From: Nocardioides sp. SYSU D00065 | Lineage (GTDB): Bacteria > Actinomycetota > Actinomycetes > Propionibacteriales > Nocardioidaceae | Direction of reading: 5' to 3' | NCBI RefSeq assembly: GCF_017916425.1 | Contig: NZ_JAFMSX010000003.1 | Span: forward strand, 62,001-126,000 | Length of the DNA: 64,000 nucleotides | Shown here: positions 8,472-17,092 of the stretch, piece by piece | Position numbering within the stretch: position 1 is the first letter of the stretch | Layout: the number at the start of each line of letters is the position of its first letter | The notes under the pieces: model-generated | The model's database searches: none | What the model was told of the DNA's origin: nothing | Seen by the model: only the letters and a program-made list of their open reading frames with translations | Program-made: the position numbers and the translations under genes

Positions 8472-11400
8472 GTGATCCGTCGTACCGTTGCGGCCGCCGC
8501 TGCCACCAGCGTCGCTGCCGCCCTGCTCGTGCCGTGGGGAACGGCTGCCACCGCAGCCGAGGTCTCCCCCGGCGACCTGAAGCCAGCGGATTCCTCGCCG
8601 GCGAAGGCACTCGAGAAGGGCACCGTGCTCGAGCTCGGCACCGCCAAGCGTGCCGAGACCTACATCGTCCAGCTGGAGGCGCCGGCCGTGCCGACGCGGC
8701 ACCTGGCCGACGAGCGGACCCTCGCCCGCGCGGCCGACTCGGAGTCGGCCTACCGCGGGGAGCTGCGCTCCGAGCAGTCGGAGCTGGTGTCCTCCATCTC
8801 CCGGATCACCGGCGGCGAGGCGCGCGTGCTCTACCGCTACACCGAGGCGCTGAACGGCATCGCGGTGCAGCTGACGCGCTCGCAGGCCCAGCGGGTCGCG
8901 CGCGTCGACGGGGTCGCTGCCGTGCAGGTCGACTTCACCCGCGAGCTCACCACCGACAAGGGCCCGGAGTGGATCGGCGCCCCCACCGTCTGGGACGGCT
9001 CCACCGTCCCCGCCGGCTTCGAGGGCAACAAGGGTGAGGGCGTCATCGTCGGCATCCTGGACTCCGGCCTGAACCCGGCCAACCCCTCGTTCGCCGACAC
9101 GGTGCCGGAGGAGGAGGGCGGCGACGGCTACGACCACACCAACCCCCTCGGCTCGGGCAACTACCTGGGCATGTGCGACCCGGCGAGCAGCCAGTACGTC
9201 GCCGACTGGGGCTGCAACGACAAACTGATCGGCTACTGGAACTTCGAGAACCCCGCCGCCGGCGGCAACCCGTTCGACGACCCGTACGACGACGACGGCC
9301 ACGGCAGCCACACCGGCAGCACCACCGCCGGCAACCAGGTGGAGGCGACCGCCTACTCGGCGCGCGGCACCGAGCACGAGTTCTCGGTGACCTCGACGAT
9401 CAAGGGCGTCGCCCCGCACGCCAACATCATCGGCTACGACGTGTGCGACGGCGGCTGCCAGGGCTACTCGATCCTGGCCTCGATCAACCAGGCGATTCTC
9501 GACGGCGTCGACGTCATCAACTACTCGATCGGCTCGTCCGCGCCGTCCAACCCGTGGAGCGACCAGGACGCCGTCGGCTTCCTCAACGCACGCGCCGCAG
9601 GCATCCACGTGGCGACCTCGGCCGGCAACGACGGCCCCGGTGCGGCCACGCTCGGCAGCCCCGGCGACGTGCCGTGGATGACGACGGTCGGCGCGACCAC
9701 GCACGACCGCAAGTACGTCGCCTCCGTGACCGACATCGCCGCCGGCGCCGCCACTCTCGGCGACCTGGCCGGCGCCGGTCTGGCCGGTCCGACCGACGGC
9801 TCGTACCGGGTGGTCTACGCCGGCGCCGCGCCCTACAACAACCCGCAGTGCGGCCTGCCGCCGGACAGCGAGCCGGCAGGCACCTTCCCCGCCGGCACCG
9901 ACCTGTCCGGCCTCATCGTCATCTGCGACCGCGGCGGCAACGGGCGCGTCGAGAAGGGCGAGAACCTCGCGGAGCTCGGCGCCGAGGGCATGATCCTCGT
10001 CAACGACCAGGCCAGCGGTACCTCGCTCAACGGCGACGCGCACGCCCTCCCGGCGGCGCACCTCACCTATGCCGACGGCCAGGCCCTCAAGGCGTTCGTC
10101 GCCGCCAACCCCACGACCACCGCAGCCCTGTCCGGCTCGATCGCGGACATCGACGACGCCAACGGCGACATCATGGCGGCGTTCTCCAGCCGCGGACCGA
10201 ACCGCGCGCTGTCGTCGATCAGCCCGTCCGTCTCCGCTCCCGGCGTGGACATCCTCGCGGCCGCCGGCGCTCGCAACAGCGTCGAGTGGCACTTCATCTC
10301 CGGCACGTCGATGGCCAGCCCGCACACGGCCGGCGCCCTGACGCTGCTCGAGGGCATGCAGGACCAGCTCCCGGCTGCCGAGCAGTGGACTCCGGCCGAG
10401 GCGCAGTCGGCGCTCATGACGACCGCTGAGCGGGACATCACCGACTCCGACGGCACCGAGGCGGACTGGTTCGACATGGGCTCGGGCCGCATCGAACTGC
10501 GCCGGGCCGCCAAGGCCGGTCTCGTCCTCGACGAGGACCTCGCCGGCTACCGGGCCGCGGACCCCGCCAGCGGCGGCGACGTACGAGCGCTCAACACCGC
10601 GAGCATGGCCGACGACGAGTGCCTGCAGACCTGCGAGTGGACCCGTACGTTCACCGGCACCGCGACCGGTGTCGGCACGTGGACGGTCTCGGTGGAGGAG
10701 CTCTCCGAGGGACTCACGCTCGACACGGACGTCGACACCATCGCCCTGACCGACGGCGGCACCGACGACGTCACCGTCACCGCGGAGGTCGCTCCCGGCA
10801 CCCCGACCGACGAGTGGCTCTTCGGCACGCTGGTCCTGACGCCGCCGGCCGGGTCGGCGGCTCCCGTCGCGCACCTGCCGGTCGGCGTGCTGCCCTCTCC
10901 GGGCGTCCTGCCCACCTCGATCGACATCACGACCCGCCGGGACGCCGGCTCTCAGGTCGAGACGGACCTCGAGGCCATCGCGGTCTCGGACCTCCAGGTC
11001 GACGCCAGCGGCCTGGTCCCGGAGGACCGCACCGCGCTGTCCATCGTCGAGGACTCGACCAACACCGACGCCTTCGACGGCAACGGCACCGTGGTGACCA
11101 ACGTCGAGGTGCCGGCGGGCGCCACCAGCCTGATCGCCGAGCTGCAGGAGCCCACGGCGCCCGACTTCGACCTCTACGTCGGCACGGGCGCGGTGTCCGA
11201 GGCGAACATGATCGAGATGAGCGCCAGCGCGGGCTCGAACGAGCGCGTCCAGATCGCGAACCCGGAAGCGGGGACCTACTGGGTCCTGGTGCAGAACTGG
11301 GAGGCGTCCTCGGCGGGTGGTACCGACACCACCGACCTGGTGACGGCGGTCGTGGCCGGCGACCAGGGCAACCTGCGGGCCGAGGGCCCGGACGGACCCA

Positions 11401-13214
11401 TCCCGGCGGCCACCCCGTTCGACATCCGCACGTTCTGGGACGAGCCGGACATGGAGGCGGGCCAGACCTGGCACGGCACCCTGACGCTCGGCAGCTCGGC
11501 GGCCAGCCCCGGCGACATCGGCGTCATCCCGGTGACGGTCGACCGGGTCGCCGACGACGTGACCAAGACGGCGGACCGCACGGAGGCGGTGCCGGGCGAC
11601 ACGATCACCTACACCGTCGACGTCGCACCCAACGTGACGCGCGAGGATCTGCGCTACACCATCACCGACACGCTGCCCGCCGGCACGACGTACGTCGAGG
11701 GCTCCGCCACCAACGGCGCCGTCTTCGAGGACGGCGTGGTCTCGTGGGCCGGTGACCTCGGGTCCACCTACGGGCAGGACGGCAACTACACCTTCACGAC
11801 CAGCGCCGATGACCCGTCCTGCACCACCCCGTTCGGTCCGGGTTACCTGGACCTCGCCGCGCTCCCGCAGGCGTTCCAGCCCGACCCCGACGTCACGGGC
11901 GACTCGACGGCCTTCACCGCCTACGCCTCGAAGACGTACGGGCTCTACGGGGAGAATTACCAGGGCCTGACCTACACCGACGACGGCTTCCTGGTGTACG
12001 ACGCGACGACCAACTACGACGGCGAGGTCTACACCGCGCAGGCGGTCCCCGACCCGATGGCGCCGAACAACGTGGCGGCGATGCTGTGGCAGGACATGGA
12101 GTTCCGCTACGACGCCGCGTCCGGTGCCGGTGTGACCGTGGTCGGCGTCGGAGGTGGTGACACCGCGATCGTCGAGTACGACAACATGCGCTACTACGGC
12201 GACACCGCCGGTCGGTTCGGATCGCTCGACATGCAGGTCTTCGCGTTCGCCGGGAGCAGCGACCTGGTGTTCGCCTACGACAACATCACCGCCGGTCCGC
12301 TGCTCGGGAGCGACCCCGACGCCCCCGTCACCATCGGCACCGAGAACGCCGACGGCACGGTCGGAGCCGCGCTCGTCAACACGGGCGACGCGAGCACCGT
12401 CCTGCAGGACGACCTCGTGGTGTGCGCCAGCTACGCCGAGCCGGAGGCCGAGGGTGCGAGCTTCAGCTACCAGGTCACCGTCGACGCCACCGTGGGCGAC
12501 ATGGACCTGACCAACAAGGTCGTCCACACGACCGACGACCCGGGCGCCAAGCCCGCGTCGTCGAGCCACACCGTGGCGATCAAGGGCTCCGCGGCGTCGA
12601 CCGACGTCGCCCTGGCGCTCGACCCGACCACCATCGGGACCGGTGGCACCACCACCGCCTCGGCGTCGGTGTTCGGCACGGGAGCCTCGACCCCGACCGG
12701 CGAGGTGCAGTTTTTGGTGGGTGACCGGGTTGCCGGCACCGGCACGCTCGACGCGTCGGGCAAGGCGACGGCGACGCTGTCCGGCTTCCCGAGCGCAGGG
12801 ACGTTCCCCGTGACCGCGACGTACCTCGGCGACACCGCCAACGCGGCCGCGACCTCAGCGCCGGTCAACCTCGTCGTCAGGGCCGGCAGCGCGCCGGTCG
12901 ACAAGCTGGCGCCGAAGATCGGCACGAAGATGGTCAAGCCGGTGGAGGTGGGCAACCGCGTCCGCCTGCGGGTGACCGTGCGAGCGCGCGACATCGTCCC
13001 GTCGGGGACGGTCCGCGTCGTCGTCCGCGGCGCCGGCAAGGTCAAGACCTACACCGAGACGCTGAGCGACAGGGGCCGGGCCAAGGTCAAGCTCCCGACG
13101 TTCCGCAAGACCGGCAAGGTGACGGTCAAGGTCCTCTACTCCGGCGACGCCGCGGTGGAGTCCGGGACCAAGAGGATCAAGTTCCGGGTCGTCGACCGAA
13201 GCTCCGTCCGATGA
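8472..13214 (+). CDS. large secreted subtilisin-like serine protease (S8) with PA insert and C-terminal adhesive domains
   Basis: 1580 residues from the GTG at 8472 (GGGAG 6 bases upstream; a longer frame from 8364 lacks a sensible signal peptide). Signal peptide 1-30 is followed by an inhibitor I9-type propeptide (TYIVQLEAPAVP). The S8 triad is Asp197 (GILDSG), His277 (GHGSHTG) and Ser613 (GTSMASPH). A protease-associated (PA) domain is inserted at about 440-545. After the catalytic domain come Fn3-like segments, a pre-peptidase-type jelly roll (DFDLYVGTGAV...GTYWVLVQNW), a DUF11-like repeat (VPGDTITYTVDV...ITDTLPAGTTYVEGS), a large beta domain and two Ig-like Big_3-type repeats (GEVQFLVGDRVAG, SGTVRVVVRGAG). 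It is probably an extracellular protein-degrading enzyme. No sortase motif or C-terminal membrane helix is visible, so release or non-covalent wall binding is likely. Confidence 0.93.
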   Translation: MIRRTVAAAAATSVAAALLVPWGTAATAAEVSPGDLKPADSSPAKALEKGTVLELGTAKRAETYIVQLEAPAVPTRHLADERTLARAADSESAYRGELRSEQSELVSSISRITGGEARVLYRYTEALNGIAVQLTRSQAQRVARVDGVAAVQVDFTRELTTDKGPEWIGAPTVWDGSTVPAGFEGNKGEGVIVGILDSGLNPANPSFADTVPEEEGGDGYDHTNPLGSGNYLGMCDPASSQYVADWGCNDKLIGYWNFENPAAGGNPFDDPYDDDGHGSHTGSTTAGNQVEATAYSARGTEHEFSVTSTIKGVAPHANIIGYDVCDGGCQGYSILASINQAILDGVDVINYSIGSSAPSNPWSDQDAVGFLNARAAGIHVATSAGNDGPGAATLGSPGDVPWMTTVGATTHDRKYVASVTDIAAGAATLGDLAGAGLAGPTDGSYRVVYAGAAPYNNPQCGLPPDSEPAGTFPAGTDLSGLIVICDRGGNGRVEKGENLAELGAEGMILVNDQASGTSLNGDAHALPAAHLTYADGQALKAFVAANPTTTAALSGSIADIDDANGDIMAAFSSRGPNRALSSISPSVSAPGVDILAAAGARNSVEWHFISGTSMASPHTAGALTLLEGMQDQLPAAEQWTPAEAQSALMTTAERDITDSDGTEADWFDMGSGRIELRRAAKAGLVLDEDLAGYRAADPASGGDVRALNTASMADDECLQTCEWTRTFTGTATGVGTWTVSVEELSEGLTLDTDVDTIALTDGGTDDVTVTAEVAPGTPTDEWLFGTLVLTPPAGSAAPVAHLPVGVLPSPGVLPTSIDITTRRDAGSQVETDLEAIAVSDLQVDASGLVPEDRTALSIVEDSTNTDAFDGNGTVVTNVEVPAGATSLIAELQEPTAPDFDLYVGTGAVSEANMIEMSASAGSNERVQIANPEAGTYWVLVQNWEASSAGGTDTTDLVTAVVAGDQGNLRAEGPDGPIPAATPFDIRTFWDEPDMEAGQTWHGTLTLGSSAASPGDIGVIPVTVDRVADDVTKTADRTEAVPGDTITYTVDVAPNVTREDLRYTITDTLPAGTTYVEGSATNGAVFEDGVVSWAGDLGSTYGQDGNYTFTTSADDPSCTTPFGPGYLDLAALPQAFQPDPDVTGDSTAFTAYASKTYGLYGENYQGLTYTDDGFLVYDATTNYDGEVYTAQAVPDPMAPNNVAAMLWQDMEFRYDAASGAGVTVVGVGGGDTAIVEYDNMRYYGDTAGRFGSLDMQVFAFAGSSDLVFAYDNITAGPLLGSDPDAPVTIGTENADGTVGAALVNTGDASTVLQDDLVVCASYAEPEAEGASFSYQVTVDATVGDMDLTNKVVHTTDDPGAKPASSSHTVAIKGSAASTDVALALDPTTIGTGGTTTASASVFGTGASTPTGEVQFLVGDRVAGTGTLDASGKATATLSGFPSAGTFPVTATYLGDTANAAATSAPVNLVVRAGSAPVDKLAPKIGTKMVKPVEVGNRVRLRVTVRARDIVPSGTVRVVVRGAGKVKTYTETLSDRGRAKVKLPTFRKTGKVTVKVLYSGDAAVESGTKRIKFRVVDRSSVR

Positions 13215-13227
13215 TGTGACCGCTCCA

Positions 13228-13267
13228 CGAAGGGGCCGTCGGCGCGCACGCGCCGACGGCCCCTTCG
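13228..13267 (+). terminator. strong terminator of the subtilase gene
   Basis: A perfect 19-bp GC-rich inverted repeat (13228-13246 and 13249-13267) with only CA between the arms, so the real loop is larger. It begins 13 bases after the protease stop codon and ends with CTTCGTTC. Confidence 0.85.
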
Positions 13268-13290
13268 TTCATCTGCGGCATGCTGGCCAC

Positions 13291-13680
13291 GTGTCCGGAC
13301 TCCGTACGCTGCTCGCCGCGACCGCGTGCGGGCTCGCGCTGACCGGCTGCGGCGGCGCGAACACACCTCCCCCGACACAGGAGACCGCCGTGGACGAGAG
13401 CCCCTCCCCCAGTCCGAGCACCGGCCGGTCCCCCGACGTGGACGCCTCGGTGAAGGACCTCGCCGACTCGCTCGGCGTCGATGCGGACGGCATCGAGCTC
13501 GTCTCCGTGGAGCAGGTCACGTGGCGCAACGGCAGCCGCGGGTGCGCCCGGCCCGGCGAGGCGTACACCCAGGCGCTGGTCAACGGCCGGCGAATCACCC
13601 TCCGCGTGGGCGGGCGCACCTACGAGTACCACTCCGGCGGCTCCCGCCCGCCGACGCTCTGCGAGAAGCCGACCGAGTAG
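13291..13680 (+). CDS. small secreted lipoprotein, function unknown
   Basis: 129 residues from the GTG at 13291. The N-terminus has a hydrophobic stretch and a lipobox LTGC, with Cys about residue 20, followed by a Pro/Ser/Thr linker (SPSPSPSTGRSP). The C-terminal 70 residues carry two cysteines (RGCARPG, LCEKPTE) and VTWRNGSRGC, a pattern known from small actinobacterial lipoproteins. A frame extends upstream to 13216 through the terminator, which rules out the longer start. The 82-bp hairpin array begins 8 bases after the stop codon. No specific function is recognisable. Confidence 0.75.
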   Translation: MSGLRTLLAATACGLALTGCGGANTPPPTQETAVDESPSPSPSTGRSPDVDASVKDLADSLGVDADGIELVSVEQVTWRNGSRGCARPGEAYTQALVNGRRITLRVGGRTYEYHSGGSRPPTLCEKPTE

Positions 13681-13687
13681 CTCCCCG

Positions 13688-14075
13688 AGCGGTGCGCCAC
13701 CCACATCCGCGCGCGTACGGATGTGGCCCAGCCACCGCCCAACCCCCGGACCAGGCCACCGCGCGCCCCAGCGGTGCCCGACCCACATCTCAGCGCCGGC
13801 GAATGTGGCTGGGCCACCCCCAACCCCCCGACCAGGCCACCGCGCGCCCCAGCGGTGCCCCACCCACATCCGAGGGCCCTCGAATGTGGCTCAGCCACCG
13901 CTCAACCAGGGGACCGGACCACCGAACGCCCCAGCGGTGCGCCACCCACATCACCGCACGTACGAATGTGGCTCGGCCACCGCCCAACCCCCCGACCAGG
14001 CCACCGCCCGCCCCAGCGGTGCCCCACCCACATCCCAGCGCCAGCGAATGTGGCTGGGCCACCGCCCAACCCCCG
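13688..14075. repeat. 82-bp tandem repeat array with internal hairpins, about 4.7 copies
   Basis: AGCGGTG recurs at 13688, 13770, 13851, 13933 and 14015, giving periods of 82, 81, 82 and 82. Each unit has the order AGCGGTGC..ACCCACAT, about 14-16 variable bases, ATGTGGCT.GGCCACCG..CAACC..ACCAGGCCACC. Each therefore contains an inverted CCACAT/ATGTGG pair around a variable loop, plus a GTGGC/GCCAC pair. The variable loops differ while the arms are kept (the first copy extends to CACATC/GATGTG). The array fills the gap between the lipoprotein stop and the rplI terminator. No open frame spanning it looks like a protein. Confidence 0.88.
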
Positions 14076-14102
14076 CGCCCGGGACGGGCGGGCCAGGACG
14101 CA

Positions 14103-14140
14103 CGACGGCCCGCCGCCTCCGCAGAGGCGACGGGCCGTCG
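14103..14140 (-). terminator. terminator of the rpsF-ssb-rpsR-rplI operon
   Basis: 17-bp inverted repeat (14103-14119 and 14124-14140) with one mismatch and a CGCA loop, starting about 20 bases beyond the rplI stop codon on the minus strand. Confidence 0.8.
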
Positions 14141-14161
14141 GGTGGTGCGTGGAGCCGGCGG

Positions 14162-14608
14162 TCAGGAGGGAACGACGTTGAGGGCCACCGTGGCGGACAC
14201 CTCGTCGTGCAGCTTGACCGACACCTCGTGGGAGCCGAGCGACTTGATCGGGTTGGCGACCACGATCGTGCGGCGGTCGACCTTCTCGCCCGACACCTCG
14301 GCGATCGCGTCGGCGATCTCGGAGGTGGTGACGGCGCCGAACAGGCGGCCGCCCTCGCCGGCGCGGACCTTCACGTTGACCGCGTTGGCCTCGAGCTTGG
14401 TCTTGATCTCCTGCGCGTGGCTCTCGTCGCGGGCAGCGCGGGAGGCGCGGGCGGTCTTGATCGACTCGATGGTCTTCTCACCACCGCGGGTCCAGCGGAT
14501 GCCGAGACCACGGGGAACGAGGTAGTTGCGGCCGTAGCCGTCCTTGACCTCGACCACGTCGCCGGGGGCGCCGAGGCCGTCGACTTCCTGGGTCAGGATG
14601 AGCTTCAT
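14162..14608 (-). CDS. rplI: 50S ribosomal protein bL9
   Basis: 148 residues, the normal length. It starts [13 protein letters not shown] with the L9 signature [18 protein letters not shown], followed by the long helix and the C-terminal RNA-binding domain ([17 protein letters not shown]). It binds 23S rRNA domain V. An AGGAG sequence precedes the ATG at 14608, 14 bases after rpsR. It is the last gene of the operon before a strong hairpin. Confidence 0.98.
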   Translation of the reverse strand: MKLILTQEVDGLGAPGDVVEVKDGYGRNYLVPRGLGIRWTRGGEKTIESIKTARASRAARDESHAQEIKTKLEANAVNVKVRAGEGGRLFGAVTTSEIADAIAEVSGEKVDRRTIVVANPIKSLGSHEVSVKLHDEVSATVALNVVPS

Positions 14609-14622
14609 GTCCCGTGCTCCTC

Positions 14623-14859
14623 TCAGCGACCGGTGGACGTGTAGGGCAGCAGCGCGAGCTCGCGCGCGTTCTTGACGGCGATGGCCACGTCGCGCTGGTG
14701 CTGGACGCAGTTGCCGGTCACGCGACGGGCGCGGATCTTGCCACGGTCGGAGATGAACTTGCGGAGCAGCGTGGTGTCCTTGTAGTCGACACCGGTCGCC
14801 TTTTCCTTGCAGAACTGGCAAACCTTCTTCTTGGGCTTGCGCAGAATTGCCTTGGCCAT
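14623..14859 (-). CDS. rpsR: 30S ribosomal protein bS18
   Basis: 78 residues. [20 protein letters not shown] has the CxxC of a zinc-binding (C+) type bS18, followed by [18 protein letters not shown] and the [12 protein letters not shown] motif. The frame is open to 14898, but the ATG at 14859 (MAKAILRKP) is the family start and has a Shine-Dalgarno sequence (AAAGGGAG). It binds bS6 on the small subunit platform. Zinc-type bS18 in actinobacteria often has a zinc-free paralogue elsewhere that is induced by zinc limitation. Confidence 0.97.
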   Translation of the reverse strand: MAKAILRKPKKKVCQFCKEKATGVDYKDTTLLRKFISDRGKIRARRVTGNCVQHQRDVAIAVKNARELALLPYTSTGR

Positions 14860-14927
14860 TGTGGTGCTCCCTTTCAGTGAGCCCGGCCCTGAAGGCAATC
14901 AGGGACGGAATGGAATGTGTGTTGGAA

Positions 14928-15521
14928 CTAGAACGGGGGCTCGTCGTTGCCGCCGCTGACCCCGGGCGTGGCCCACGGGTCGTTGGCCGGCGCGGACTGA
15001 CCGCCACCGGAGGACTGGGACTGACCGCCCCAGCCGCCGCCACCCTGGGAGGGCGCCGGGCTGGCCCACGGGTCGTCGGCCGGCGCGGACTGACCGCCAC
15101 CGCCCGAGTAGCCGCCGCCACCGCCGCCGCCGGAGTAGCCGCCACCGCCGCCGGACCGGGTCGTCTTGGTGACCTTGGCCGAGGCGTTGCGCAGCGACGG
15201 GCCCACCTCCTCGACGTCGATCTCGAAGACGGTGCGCTTCTCACCCTCGCGGGTCTCGTACTGACGCGACTTGAGACGACCCTGCACGATCACGCGCATG
15301 CCCCGCTGCAGGGACTCGGCGACGTTCTCCGCGGCCTGGCGCCACACAGCGCAGGAGAGGAACAGCGTGTCGCCGTCCTTCCACTCGTTGCTCTGCCGGT
15401 CGAAGGTGCGCGGCGTCGAGGCGATCCGGAAGTTGGCCACGGGAGCCCCCGAGGGGGTGAACCGCAGCTCCGGGTCGTCGACGAGGTTGCCGATCACGGT
15501 GATGGTGGTCTCGCCTGCCAT
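14928..15521 (-). CDS. ssb: single-stranded DNA-binding protein
   Basis: 197 residues. The OB fold occupies residues 1 to about 115 ([31 protein letters not shown], with [22 protein letters not shown]). A Gly/Ser-rich disordered linker with repeated [11 protein letters not shown] follows, and a second near-repeat ([11 protein letters not shown] and [11 protein letters not shown]). The acidic tip DEPPF recruits partner proteins. It coats single-stranded DNA at forks. It lies between rpsF and rpsR, as in most bacteria. Confidence 0.97.
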   Translation of the reverse strand: MAGETTITVIGNLVDDPELRFTPSGAPVANFRIASTPRTFDRQSNEWKDGDTLFLSCAVWRQAAENVAESLQRGMRVIVQGRLKSRQYETREGEKRTVFEIDVEEVGPSLRNASAKVTKTTRSGGGGGYSGGGGGGGYSGGGGQSAPADDPWASPAPSQGGGGWGGQSQSSGGGQSAPANDPWATPGVSGGNDEPPF

Positions 15522-15644
15522 GTCAGGTCTCCTCAGAATGTCCTGCTGCTGTCCTGTTGATCCGGGGGTGCTCCCGGCGTACTGCCATCAAACAGGCAGC
15601 GACCGACAGCGTGAAGGGTCTTTCCACAGACGCCCGAGAGGGCA

Positions 15645-15935
15645 TCAGTGAGCGTCGGGACGCATGACCTTCGTGCGCAGGATCGACTCGTTCAGCGTGA
15701 GCTGGCGGTCGAACTCCTTGACCGTCGCGGGCTCGGCCGTCAGGTTGATGACGGCGTAGATGCCCTCGGCGTTCTTCTTGATCTCGTACGCCATCCGGCG
15801 ACGACCCCACACGTCGAGCGACTCGATCGAGCCACCGTCCTTGCGGATCACGTTGAGGTACTTGTCGAGCGACGGCTCGATGGTGCGCTCGTCGAGACTC
15901 GGGTCGAGGATGACCATCACTTCATAGGCACGCAT
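15645..15935 (-). CDS. rpsF: 30S ribosomal protein bS6
   Basis: 96 residues. [45 protein letters not shown] and [18 protein letters not shown] are bS6 signatures. The ATG at 15935 has GGAG 6 bases upstream; the in-frame ATG at 15947 overlaps that site and is rejected. It heterodimerises with bS18. First gene of the operon, with a 123-base gap before ssb in which I see no gene. Confidence 0.97.
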   Translation of the reverse strand: MRAYEVMVILDPSLDERTIEPSLDKYLNVIRKDGGSIESLDVWGRRRMAYEIKKNAEGIYAVINLTAEPATVKEFDRQLTLNESILRTKVMRPDAH

Positions 15936-15965
15936 AGCGGTCTCCACCTCCTCTGGGCTAGAGCG

Positions 15966-15984
15966 GCCACGGGCTCTCCGTGGC
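15966..15984 (-). promoter_or_regulatory. hairpin in the rpsF leader, possible S6:S18 autoregulatory site
   Basis: GCCACGG-5 bases-CCGTGGC forms a perfect 7-bp stem about 30 bases upstream of the rpsF start, in its probable 5' leader. S6:S18 leaders that mediate autogenous control are known upstream of rpsF in several phyla. Whether this hairpin matches that fold is untested. Confidence 0.35.
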
Positions 15985-16156
15985 AGGAGGACTGTGCGTT
16001 CGCGACGCGCGACATCGGTGGCGCGGCGCGGTCACCCGAAGGCAACCGGGGAAGGCTACCAGCGCCGTGGCCCCCGCCCGGAATCGTCATACGCCGGCGA
16101 CGCACTGCCCTGTGGACGGGCGCCGCGCGCCGCCTCGCCGGGACTAGCGTCGAGGA

Positions 16157-17092
16157 GTGGCGGCAGTGATCTCCCTCCGAACCTCCGCGGTGGTCGCGGG
16201 GCGCTACGTCCTGCTCGACCAGGTCGGCACCGGCGGCATGGGGTCGGTCTGGCGCGCCCGCGACGCGCGCACCGGTCGCGTCGTGGCGGTCAAGGTCCTC
16301 GGGCGCCACAGCGCCGCGCTGCTGGCGCGCTTCGTGCGCGAGCAGGCGATCCGGGTGCGGCACCCGCACGTCGTGGCACCGCACGGGTGGGCGGCGGAAG
16401 ACGACCTGGTCGTGCTTGCCATGGAGCTCGTGCCCGGCGGCTCGGTCGCGGACCTGCTGCGCGAGCACGGTCCCCTCGACGCCGGGACGGCGGGCGTCCT
16501 CGTGGAACAGCTCCTAATGGGGCTGGCAGCCGTGCACGCGGCCGGCCTGGTGCACCGCGACGTCAAACCGGCCAACCTGCTGCTCGAGGCGACCGGGGAC
16601 GGGCCGCCGCACCTGCGCCTCGGCGACTTCGGGGTGGCGGCGCCGATCGCCGACCGGCGGTTCACGACGGTGCCGGGAGCCATCGGCACCGACGGCTACA
16701 TGGCCCCCGAGCAGGCGCGCGGCGCTCCGCCGGAGCCGACGCAGGACCTCTACGCGGTGGGCCGGGTCGCGCTCGAGCTCGTCACCGGTCTGCCCCCGCC
16801 CGGCCAGCGGGAGATCGGGTCCCACCCGCTGCGGCCGCTGGTCGACCGGCTGCTGGTCGCCGACCCCGAGCAGCGCATCGCCACCGCCGAGGCGGCGCTG
16901 CGGCTGCTCCGGCGCCTGCACCTGCCCGACGCCCACCACCCCCACGTGCCCGACCGGCTTGGGCCCGCGCCGCGACGACGTACGTCCTCGCCCGCACACC
17001 GCGACGTCGACTGGGTCGGGTGGTCGGCGTTCGCGGCGCTGCTCGGCGTGGTCGCCGGGTGTCTGTGCGTCCTCCTAGGGTGGAGGCCATGA
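16157..17092 (+). CDS. membrane-anchored Ser/Thr protein kinase (Hanks type)
   Basis: 311 residues. The Gly-rich loop GTGGMGSVW (24-32), catalytic Lys46 (VAVKVL), HRDVKPAN with Asp135, and DFG Asp157 (GDFGVA) are all intact, as is GTDGYMAPEQ. It therefore looks active. The kinase domain ends around 265 and is followed by a short basic linker and one helix (about 289-309) at the extreme C-terminus, with no extracellular PASTA domain. The GTG is preceded by TAGCGT (16145-16150) at 6 bases, suggesting a leaderless mRNA. The stop overlaps the nfo start (ATGA), so the two are cotranscribed. Signals and substrates are unknown. Confidence 0.93.
   Translation: MAAVISLRTSAVVAGRYVLLDQVGTGGMGSVWRARDARTGRVVAVKVLGRHSAALLARFVREQAIRVRHPHVVAPHGWAAEDDLVVLAMELVPGGSVADLLREHGPLDAGTAGVLVEQLLMGLAAVHAAGLVHRDVKPANLLLEATGDGPPHLRLGDFGVAAPIADRRFTTVPGAIGTDGYMAPEQARGAPPEPTQDLYAVGRVALELVTGLPPPGQREIGSHPLRPLVDRLLVADPEQRIATAEAALRLLRRLHLPDAHHPHVPDRLGPAPRRRTSSPAHRDVDWVGWSAFAALLGVVAGCLCVLLGWRP

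Noticed and set aside
8364..8472. Upstream ATG at 8364 as subtilase start
   Set aside because: The added 36 residues contain no signal-peptide logic; the GTG at 8472 gives a standard signal peptide and has GGGAG in place.
8379..12569. 1396-residue open frame antisense to the subtilase
   Set aside because: Mirror of the high GC3 of the protease gene; Arg/Gly/His/Val-rich composition with no domain character.
13688..14075. CRISPR array
   Set aside because: Regular repeats with variable segments, but the variable part is only 14-16 bases inside a hairpin, the period is 82 bases, there are about five units and no cas genes are nearby.
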